From positions 1-64,000 of the forward strand of contig NZ_FYDO01000020.1 in assembly GCF_900187615.1 (NCBI RefSeq): 64,000 nucleotides of DNA, written 5' to 3'. This DNA comes from Pseudomonas sp. Irchel s3f7 (GTDB lineage Bacteria > Pseudomonadota > Gammaproteobacteria > Pseudomonadales > Pseudomonadaceae). Under the pieces are notes generated by a model that was not told where the DNA came from, searched no databases, and saw nothing but the letters and a program-made list of their open reading frames with translations. The position numbers were made by a program, and so were the translations under genes. Below, in pieces: positions 39,589 to 46,462 of this stretch. Within the stretch, counting starts at the first letter, position 1, and each line of letters opens with the position of its first letter.

Positions 39589-39690
39589 GTAGGAGCGAGC
39601 CTGCTCGCGATGGTCGTTAACGGAAACGCGTGCTTACTGGTTAAACGCAGCGCATTTGAGTCCATCGCGAGCAGGCTCGCTCCTACATAA
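39589..39690 (+). repeat. REPIN
   Basis: TGTAGGAGCGAGCCTGCTCGCGATGG and its inverted partner (CCATCGCGAGCAGGCTCGCT, then CCTACA) flank about 50 bases between the convergent autotransporter and OsmC-YcaO genes. Confidence 0.88.
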
Positions 39691-39700
39691 AACAGAAAGG

Positions 39701-41899
39701 CTATTTGGTGGTGACGTTGGCCCGCGCTGTGTGCAGCTTCTTGTAGCTGTCGATCAGGCGCAGGTGTTTGTCGAGCCCTTCGAGCTTCATGCTCGTCGGC
39801 GTCAGGCCGTAGAAGCGGACGCTGCCGTCCACGGAGCCAATCACGGCGTCCATCCGCTCGTTGCCAAACATGCGACGGAAGTTGACCTCGTAATCGGCCA
39901 GTTCCAGGTCTTCGTCCAGCTTCATCTCCAGCACCGCATTCACGGCTTGGTAGAACAAGCCGCGCTCGACCGTGTTGTCGTTGTACTGCAGGAACATCTC
40001 GACCATTTCTTTCGCTTCGTCGAACTTCTGCAAGGCAAGATAGATCAGCAGTTTCAGCTCCAGAATCGTCAACTGACCCCAAGCGGTGTTGTCGTCAAAT
40101 TCAATGCCGATCAACGTGGTGATGTCGGTGTAGTCATCCAGCTCGCTTTCTTCCAGGCGCTTGACCAGTGCTTTCAGACCGGCCTTGTCCAGGCTGTGCA
40201 GGTTCAGGATGTCTTCACGGAAGAACAGCGCTTTGTTGGTGTTGTCCCAGATCAGATCGTCCACCGGATAGATTTCCGAGTAGTCCGGCACCAGGATGCG
40301 GCAGGCAGTTGCGCCGATGTGCTCGTACACCGCCATGTAGCTTTCCTTGCCCATGTTTTCGAGAATGCCGAACAGTGTCGCGGCTTCTTCGGTGTTGGAG
40401 TTTTCACCCTGGCCGGAGAAGTCCCACTCGACAAATTCGTAATCCGACTGGGCACTGAAGAAGCGCCACGAGACCACGCCGCTGGAATCGATGAAGTGCT
40501 CGACGAAGTTGTTCGGTTCCGTCACCGCATGGCCTTCAAAGGTCGGCTGCGGCAGATCGTTGAGGCCTTCGAAACTGCGGCCCTGCAACAACTCGGTCAG
40601 GCTGCGTTCCAGCGCCACTTCGAGGCTCGGGTGCGCGCCGAAGGAAGCAAACACGCCGCCGGTACGCGGGTTCATCAGGGTGACGCACATCACCGGGAAC
40701 TCGCCGCCCAGCGATGCATCCTTGACCAGCACCGGGAAGCCTTGCTCTTCCAGGCCCTGGATGCCGGCCAGAATGCCGGGGTATTTCGCCAGCACTTCCT
40801 GCGGCACATCCGGCAGGGCCATTTCGCCTTCGATGATTTCGCGTTTGACCGCGCGCTCGAAGATTTCCGACAGGCACTGCACCTGCGCTTCGGCCAGCGT
40901 GTTACCGGCGCTCATGCCGTTGCTCAGGTACAGGTTTTCGATCAGGTTGGACGGGAAATACACCACCTCGCCGTCAGACTGACGCACGAACGGCAGCGAA
41001 ACGATACCGCGCTCTTCATTGCCGGAGTTGGTGTCGTACAAATGCGAGCCGCGCAGCTCGCCATCGCGGTTGTAAATCTTCAGGCAGTATTGGTCGAGAA
41101 TCTCGGCCGGCAGTGCGTCTTTAGGGCCAGGCTGGAACCAGCGTTCGTCCGGGTAATGCACAAATGGCGCATTGGCGAGCTCTTCGCCCCAGAACTGATC
41201 GTTGTAGAAGAAGTTGCAGTTGAGACGCTCGATGAATTCGCCCAACGCCGACGCCAACGCGCCTTCCTTGGTCGCGCCCTTGCCGTTGGTAAAGCACATC
41301 GGCGAGCTCGCATCGCGGATATGCAGCGACCAGACGTTGGGAACGATGTTGCGCCACGAAGCGATTTCAATCTTCATGCCCAGCCCGGCGAGAATGCCCG
41401 ACATGTTGGCGATGGTTTGCTCCAGCGGCAGATCCTTGCCCGCAATGTAGGTGCCTGCTTCTGAGGTAGAAGCAGGCATCAGCAGCGCCTGGGCATCGGC
41501 ATCGAGGTTTTCCACTTCCTCGATCACGAACTCAGGCCCGGCTTGCACGACCTTTTTCACCGTGCAACGGTCGATGGAACGCAAAATGCCTTGGCGGTCT
41601 TTGTCGGAGATGTCGGCCGGCAACTCGACCTGAATCTTGAAAATCTGGTTGTAGCGGTTTTCCGGGTCAACAATGTTGTTCTGCGACAGGCGGATGTTTT
41701 CGGTGGGGATATTGCGGGTTTCGCAATACAGCTTCACAAAATAGGCCGCACACAACGCCGACGAAGCCAAAAAGTAGTCGAACGGACCCGGAGCCGAACC
41801 ATCGCCTTTGTAGCGAATCGGTTGATCGGCGATCACCGTGAAGTCGTCGAACTTGGCTTCAAGTCGAAGGTTGTCGAGAAAGTTGACCTTGATTTCCAT
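39701..41899 (-). CDS. ycaO: OsmC domain-YcaO domain fusion protein
   Basis: 732 residues. Residues about 1-140 form an OsmC/Ohr-like domain (DYFLASSALCAAYFVKLYC). The rest matches E. coli YcaO along its whole length (VPNVWSLHIRD, CFTNGKGATKEGALASALGE, LSNGMSAGNTLAEAQVQCLS, SLGGEFPVMCV, FIDSSGVVSW), including the C-terminal helical repeat part. YcaO domains activate amide backbones with ATP; E. coli YcaO itself is linked to RimO-dependent methylthiolation of ribosomal protein S12. There is no precursor peptide, cyclodehydratase partner or oxidase nearby, so a role in making a modified peptide is unlikely. The open frame to 41977 is unconserved; MEIKVNFLDNL is the expected N-terminus. Confidence 0.88.
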   Translation of the reverse strand: MEIKVNFLDNLRLEAKFDDFTVIADQPIRYKGDGSAPGPFDYFLASSALCAAYFVKLYCETRNIPTENIRLSQNNIVDPENRYNQIFKIQVELPADISDKDRQGILRSIDRCTVKKVVQAGPEFVIEEVENLDADAQALLMPASTSEAGTYIAGKDLPLEQTIANMSGILAGLGMKIEIASWRNIVPNVWSLHIRDASSPMCFTNGKGATKEGALASALGEFIERLNCNFFYNDQFWGEELANAPFVHYPDERWFQPGPKDALPAEILDQYCLKIYNRDGELRGSHLYDTNSGNEERGIVSLPFVRQSDGEVVYFPSNLIENLYLSNGMSAGNTLAEAQVQCLSEIFERAVKREIIEGEMALPDVPQEVLAKYPGILAGIQGLEEQGFPVLVKDASLGGEFPVMCVTLMNPRTGGVFASFGAHPSLEVALERSLTELLQGRSFEGLNDLPQPTFEGHAVTEPNNFVEHFIDSSGVVSWRFFSAQSDYEFVEWDFSGQGENSNTEEAATLFGILENMGKESYMAVYEHIGATACRILVPDYSEIYPVDDLIWDNTNKALFFREDILNLHSLDKAGLKALVKRLEESELDDYTDITTLIGIEFDDNTAWGQLTILELKLLIYLALQKFDEAKEMVEMFLQYNDNTVERGLFYQAVNAVLEMKLDEDLELADYEVNFRRMFGNERMDAVIGSVDGSVRFYGLTPTSMKLEGLDKHLRLIDSYKKLHTARANVTTK

Positions 41900-42102
41900 G
41901 AGGGTTACCAGATTGCGAGCTTCAAATTGGCCGCCATTATCCGGCTTTTCACCGGGAAGTCTTGCGCTTTTGCGCAATGCCCGCTGGCCGGTCCGCCTGC
42001 CTGGCCCTGTTGATGAGCCGGCCGCCAGCCAGCGGCTGAAGCGCCATAAATGAGCTATACCCGCTAATCTCCCTTTGCAGTTCTTTTCGCAGGAGTTTGG
42101 CC

Positions 42103-42555
42103 ATGAAACTCAGGCATTCGCTGGCAGCGCTATTGATCGTCAGCAGTCTCTACGGCTGCACCACGTCATCCGGCCACAGTGTGTATGTTCCGTTGGTTGC
42201 CACGCGGCAGAACGTCGGTCAAATCGGCAATGTCACGCTGTCCCAGTGGGACAAGCAAACCGGGCTCAGTTTCTTCATCAGCGGTGCGCCCAGTGGTGCT
42301 GTTTTGCCTCTGCGTCTCTACAGCTTCATCAACAAAGGCAGCTGCCAGCAACCGGGGCCGGTGGCCTACGCGATGAACGATACCGTCACCACCGAGCGTC
42401 AGCCGATACGCGGTTGGACGTTCTCGAGGAGCGCGCCGGTCGAGCTGTCAGCCTTGCTGGCCGGTAACTACTCCGTGGTGGTGCGCACGGCGGCGACCGA
42501 TGGCAGCGTCGAAATCTTTTGCGGCGATATCAAGGAACAAAGTGTGGCGAAGTAA
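42103..42555 (+). CDS. Putative lipoprotein
   Basis: 150 residues with a lipoprotein signal peptide (MKLRHSLAALLIVSSLYGC, lipobox LYGC). The mature part is predicted beta-rich, with two further Cys (GSCQQP, IFCGD). CAGGAG seven bases upstream sets the start at 42103, not the TTG at 42097. The protein should be anchored in an envelope membrane. The family and function are not recognised; neighbours give no hint. Confidence 0.72.
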   Translation: MKLRHSLAALLIVSSLYGCTTSSGHSVYVPLVATRQNVGQIGNVTLSQWDKQTGLSFFISGAPSGAVLPLRLYSFINKGSCQQPGPVAYAMNDTVTTERQPIRGWTFSRSAPVELSALLAGNYSVVVRTAATDGSVEIFCGDIKEQSVAK

Positions 42556-42632
42556 CGAACGCCGGGCGCGAATGTTGGCTGACGATGTCGAGCTAGAATG
42601 AACCGGCCAATGTCCGATTCTGGAGAACGCAC

Positions 42633-42791
42633 ATGTTTAGCAAAAACACGATTTGCCTCTGGTACGACGGTGATGCCCTGTCGACGGCGATCACCGATCC
42701 GGATCCTGCCGCAGCCAAACGCGCCTTCGAAGCGATGATGCAAATGGGCAAGATCGACATTGCAGGCATTGAGGCGGCGTTGAAAGGTTAG
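42633..42791 (+). pseudogene. Internally deleted VOC/PhnB-like protein gene
   Basis: 52 codons remain in frame. The first 16 residues (MFSKNTICLWYDGDAL) are the start of a PhnB-like glyoxalase/VOC protein, and the last 36 (AITDPDPAAAKRAFEAMMQM, then GKIDIAGIEAALKG) are its C-terminus. About 100 codons between them, holding the metal-binding fold, are missing without a frameshift. TGGAG precedes the ATG, so a short peptide may still be made. Its stop overlaps the end of the convergent GFA gene by four bases. Confidence 0.75.
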
Positions 42792-43183
42792 TCGTCTTCG
42801 AAACGCCCGATGCCTTCGCGATCACCCGCGTAGTGTCGGGTGAGCGGGAAGGGCGGCAACCAGGATTCGCGGCGCACGGTCCAGCTTTCGTAAGTGGGTT
42901 TGAGTTGGTCGGGTGCATCGAGTGACCCCAGATTCACTTCGATTTCGTCGCCGCTGCGCGCAAACACCGACGAGCCGCAACGGGGGCAGAAAAACCGTCC
43001 GGCGTAGTCGCGGGTTTCGCCCTTAATGGTCACCGCCTCCTGAGGGAATATCGCGGAGGCGTGAAACAACGCCCCATGGTGTTTGCGACAGTCCAGACAA
43101 TGGCAGAGGCCGACCCGGTAAGGGCGGCCCGTCGCCACGATCTGCACGTTTGCGCACAGGCAACTTCCGGTGAATCGGTCCAT
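42788..43183 (-). CDS. GFA-family zinc protein
   Basis: 131 residues of the GFA (glutathione-dependent formaldehyde-activating enzyme-like) fold. Zinc-binding cysteines appear as SCLC (about 8-10), CHCLDC (about 27-32) and CPRC (about 78-81), in the family order. The specific reaction is unknown for most members. GAGGAGG on the minus strand sets the start at 43183; the ten extra codons upstream overlap that ribosome-binding site. It is divergent from an AraC-type regulator gene. Confidence 0.85.
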   Translation of the reverse strand: MDRFTGSCLCANVQIVATGRPYRVGLCHCLDCRKHHGALFHASAIFPQEAVTIKGETRDYAGRFFCPRCGSSVFARSGDEIEVNLGSLDAPDQLKPTYESWTVRRESWLPPFPLTRHYAGDREGIGRFEDD

Positions 43184-43294
43184 ATTGCGCCTCCTCTCGA
43201 ATCGAGCGTTCATGAAGCATAGGCCGTCACGCGCCTGTCATTTACACCTGATAGATTCTGCGCGCCGCTTCGGCCCACTCAAGGCGACTCTCAG

Positions 43295-44284
43295 GTGTAC
43301 TCAAGCACAACCCGCCAGCCAATTATCCTGCGCTCCGACGACATGCGCTGCGACGACTTTGGTGCAGTGTTTTCAAGGATGTTCGGCAACCTGTATGCCG
43401 ACTCTCCACCGCCGCCGCGTAACATCATCATCGGTGGGGTATACGGCCGGCACGAAGGCGTGAGTTTCAGACGCATGCACTACCGGGGGGATTTCTCGGT
43501 CGACTTTCCCGAGCCTCTGGACGAGATCACTTTCGTCATTCCCACGGCCGGCAAGATCATCTTCAATCACGCCACCGAGTCGGTCGGCTTTGGTCAGATC
43601 GGCTTGGCCATCGACAAGGCCGATGTGCGTTCGGTGCGCTTTATTGAGAATCACGCGCAGCATGGCATTTCGATACGGCGCGCACTGATCACTGAGCGAC
43701 TGTCGACCTTGCTGGGCAAGCCGATCCTGGAAAAAGTCGTGTTCGAGCCGGTGGTGGATCTGAAGGTGTCGGCCTTTCAGGGGATCCGTGCGCTGGTGGA
43801 CCTGGCCACAGGCGCCGAGTTTGATCTGCTGATGAATACCGGTTCGCTGATGCCGTCGCGCCTGCGCGAAATGCTGGTCGATGCCGTGCTGGAGACCTGG
43901 CCGCACAACTTCACTGAAGCCCTGCGTCGCCCGGCGCCGATCATCGCGCCGCGGCATGTGAAGCTGGCGCTCGAATTCATTCAGGCGCATCCCGATAACC
44001 TGGTCAGCGGTACGGAACTGGCGAGCCTGACGAACGTCAGCCTGCGTGCGTTGCAGGACGGTTTTCAGCGTTTCGTCGGGATGTCGATCGTGGCTTACCA
44101 GCGGCAAGTGCGTCTGGAACGTGCCTATGGCGTGCTCACGCAAGGCGTCGCGCCTTCGGTGACGGAGGTGGCGTTGCAATTCGGTTTCAGCAATGTCGGC
44201 AGGTTCAGTCAGTATTTTCAGAGTGCCTACGGTGTCAGTCCGGTAGAGGTGAGGAAGGGGGTGCGGGTACGGCAACCGGCCTGA
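43295..44284 (+). CDS. AraC-family transcriptional regulator
   Basis: 329 residues. The N-terminal half is a ligand or effector domain of the AraC-binding-like type (VSFRRMHYRGDFSVDF). The C-terminal 100 residues hold the two AraC helix-turn-helices (TELASLTNVSLRALQDGFQR and VTEVALQFGFSNVGRFSQYF, about 230-310). The start is a GTG. It may control the divergent GFA gene or itself. It ends at a perfect hairpin shared with the convergent phosphatase-autotransporter. Confidence 0.85.
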   Translation: MYSSTTRQPIILRSDDMRCDDFGAVFSRMFGNLYADSPPPPRNIIIGGVYGRHEGVSFRRMHYRGDFSVDFPEPLDEITFVIPTAGKIIFNHATESVGFGQIGLAIDKADVRSVRFIENHAQHGISIRRALITERLSTLLGKPILEKVVFEPVVDLKVSAFQGIRALVDLATGAEFDLLMNTGSLMPSRLREMLVDAVLETWPHNFTEALRRPAPIIAPRHVKLALEFIQAHPDNLVSGTELASLTNVSLRALQDGFQRFVGMSIVAYQRQVRLERAYGVLTQGVAPSVTEVALQFGFSNVGRFSQYFQSAYGVSPVEVRKGVRVRQPA

Positions 44285-44292
44285 TCGTTCGT

Positions 44293-44323
44293 GGTTCAAA
44301 CCGCCGCGATGGCGGTTTGAACC
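44293..44323. terminator. Bidirectional terminator-like hairpin
   Basis: GGTTCAAACCGCC, a five-base loop, then GGCGGTTTGAACC make a perfect 13-bp stem between two convergent genes. There is no long T-run on either side, so termination may be inefficient. Confidence 0.65.
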
Positions 44324-44335
44324 GGTGGAGTTCCG

Positions 44336-46255
44336 TTAGAACAGATAACTGGCCTTGAGGCTGCCAAAACTGCCGTGGCTGTCACCGCCGCCCATGGCAC
44401 CGAGCTCGGCACCCACGCTCAATGCGCCCAGATTTGCCATCACATTCACCCCACCCAGGAACTGGTCGCGGTTGTCGAAAGCGGCGCGCTGTTCGACGTC
44501 AAGACCCAGCAGATGGCCTTCGCTGTCGATTTCGTTGTCGCCCAATACGTGTTCGTAACCGACCTGTACACCCGGCACCAGTTGCCAGGCGCCAACGCTG
44601 ACGGCGTTGAACGAGGCGTTGAGGTTGGCCACCGCGCTTTTGCGGGTCTGGTTGATGTCGTCGACGTCGAGGGCCAGCTCGCTGCCTTTTTCCTGGAAAC
44701 CCGCCAGGTTCAGGTGACTGATGCGCACGCCGAGGCTCGGTTCCAGGGTCACGCCGCTGACCGGTACGCGGTAACCCAACGCCAACGTGGCACCGGTGAG
44801 GTTGCCGTGGCTGTCGCCTTTGGCCGTGCCCAGACCGCCGCCGAGGTCGCGGCTGCTGTCGTAGTCGATGTAGCCGGCGCTGGCGTCGGCGTCGATAAAC
44901 AGACCGCGCTCCAGACCGTTCGGTGCAAACCGCGCACCAGCGCTGAGGAAAGTCAGGTCGGTGTCCGCTTCGCCCCCTGCGCCGCCGACGCTGCCCTTGC
45001 TGTAGCCAAAGCCACCGTAGGCGCTGAACTGCTCGGAGAAACGCTGTGTCAGGCCGATCATCAGGCCCTGGCTGTGCTCGTTGCTGCTCTCGGCGTGGGC
45101 CGAGCCGTCAGTGCCCAGATAGCCCGCCAGCGCGGTGCTCCACAACCGGTATTGCCCGGCCTTGAGGTCAATGCCGCTGGTGAACGGCGCCGCGGCCTGA
45201 TCGATCATCGTGTTTTGACGCAGCAAATAGCTGGCGGCATCGGCATGCACCTGGCCGCCGACGGTGGACTGCACACCGCCAAGGTCACCGGCGTCGATGG
45301 CCGATTGCAGGTAGTAGTTGTAGTCGCTGTAAGTGCCGGACAGGCGGGTGTTCTGCAATTGTTGCAGCAGCTGCGCACCGGCCGCGGCATTGCCGACAAA
45401 ACCTGCCTGGCCCGGCAGGCTGTTGTACTCGACCATCTTGCCGCGCAGCACGTAGATCGTCTCTTGCGACAGACCCAGGCCTTGCTTGAGGTAGTTGTCC
45501 ATCGTGCCGTACTGCGCGGTGACTTCGTCCAGGCCGGCTTGCAGGTAGCTGGCCTCTACGCCGAGCAACGGCGCATAAATCGCCGCCATGCTCGGCGGCA
45601 ACGCTTTGAGGGTCGCGGCCATGCGAGCAGCGGTGTAGTCGTTGGTCGCCAGGTAGTCGCTCATGATGGTTGCGCTGTCGACCCCGGCGATGCTTTGCAG
45701 CACGGCGGCGGTCCAGCCGGTGCGGTCCTTGCCAGCGGTGCAATGGAACAGTGCGGCGCCGTCAACCGCGGCGAGTTCATTGAACAGCCGGGTGAACTGG
45801 CCGCGCATCCCGGCGTCCCTGACGAAGGCGCGGTTGGTGTCTTGCATCATGGCGAGGGCTTCGGCGGCGCTGTGGAACGAGATGTTGGTGATGTTCGAGC
45901 CCGATGCGGTGGCGCCGATGATGTCGATGTTGCTGTAGGTCGCCCCGCTGATCAGGGTGTCGGGCGTGGCGGCGATTTCGCTCGGCGTGCGCAGGTCGTA
46001 GATCGACTTGATGCCCAGGCTGTTCAGGGTGGTCAGGTCTGCCGCAGACGGGGTCAGTGCATTGGAGCGATAGAACACCCCGGCGCGCATCGTGCCGTCG
46101 TTGGCTGTGGAATAGGCGGTGGTGGTGCCGGCGACATCCCGGAAATTGTCCATGCCCTTCAGGCGCGGGGTGTTGAGCGGGGCGGTCTCGGCAGCCTGGG
46201 CGGCGGCGATGGACAGGCTCAGAACGGACAGCGAACACACAAGACGTTGAAACAC
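44336..46255 (-). CDS. Autotransporter with a protein tyrosine/dual-specificity phosphatase passenger
   Basis: 639 residues. Signal peptide 1-21 (AAAQAA). Residues about 30-250 are a tyrosine/serine phosphatase of the type seen in M. tuberculosis PtpB: the NFRD motif (37-40), YDLRTPSEI, and the loop HCTAGKDRTG (171-180) with catalytic Cys172 and Arg178, fitting C-x5-R. A helical region follows to about 350. The last 280 residues or so are an autotransporter beta-barrel (GLMIGLTQRFSEQFSAYGGF ... SLKASYLF, ending in Phe). The enzyme is therefore predicted to be displayed outside the cell or released. It is upstream of, and on the same strand as, nothing related; fpvA lies behind a terminator. 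Confidence 0.88.
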   Translation of the reverse strand: MFQRLVCSLSVLSLSIAAAQAAETAPLNTPRLKGMDNFRDVAGTTTAYSTANDGTMRAGVFYRSNALTPSAADLTTLNSLGIKSIYDLRTPSEIAATPDTLISGATYSNIDIIGATASGSNITNISFHSAAEALAMMQDTNRAFVRDAGMRGQFTRLFNELAAVDGAALFHCTAGKDRTGWTAAVLQSIAGVDSATIMSDYLATNDYTAARMAATLKALPPSMAAIYAPLLGVEASYLQAGLDEVTAQYGTMDNYLKQGLGLSQETIYVLRGKMVEYNSLPGQAGFVGNAAAGAQLLQQLQNTRLSGTYSDYNYYLQSAIDAGDLGGVQSTVGGQVHADAASYLLRQNTMIDQAAAPFTSGIDLKAGQYRLWSTALAGYLGTDGSAHAESSNEHSQGLMIGLTQRFSEQFSAYGGFGYSKGSVGGAGGEADTDLTFLSAGARFAPNGLERGLFIDADASAGYIDYDSSRDLGGGLGTAKGDSHGNLTGATLALGYRVPVSGVTLEPSLGVRISHLNLAGFQEKGSELALDVDDINQTRKSAVANLNASFNAVSVGAWQLVPGVQVGYEHVLGDNEIDSEGHLLGLDVEQRAAFDNRDQFLGGVNVMANLGALSVGAELGAMGGGDSHGSFGSLKASYLF

Positions 46256-46403
46256 GATGCAGCCTCATTGATCAAGCGGTGGGCTGGCTACTATCTGATT
46301 CGAAATGACGCTTAATGTTACAAACTCTCGGTGGCAGAAAATGCCTGCGCGATCTGTCCAGAAGGTTCGTTTTCTGTCTGGTCAGCTGTTTTTTGGGGTG
46401 TCC

Positions 46404-46435
46404 AAAAAACAAAACCGGACCGCAAGGGGCCCGGT
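46404..46435 (-). terminator. Rho-independent terminator of fpvA
   Basis: On the minus strand ACCGGGCC, a six-base loop, then GGTCCGGT (one G-U pair) is followed by TTTTGTTTTTT. It lies 28 bases after the fpvA stop. Confidence 0.82.
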
Positions 46436-46462
46436 GGTGTGCAGCGATGAAGCCTTCGTCAA

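Noticed and set aside
39701-41899. YcaO gene as the core of a new azole-peptide (TOMM/RiPP) cluster
   Set aside because: There is no precursor peptide, E1-like partner, dehydrogenase or exporter nearby, and the protein matches the housekeeping E. coli YcaO along its length.
42075-42467. 130-codon plus-strand frame overlapping the lipoprotein gene
   Set aside because: It is in another frame. The lipoprotein frame has a ribosome-binding site, a signal peptide and a lipobox.
44375-46315. 646-codon open frame antisense to the phosphatase-autotransporter
   Set aside because: The minus-strand product has a signal peptide, a catalytic loop and a beta-barrel. The plus-strand translation has no coherent domain.
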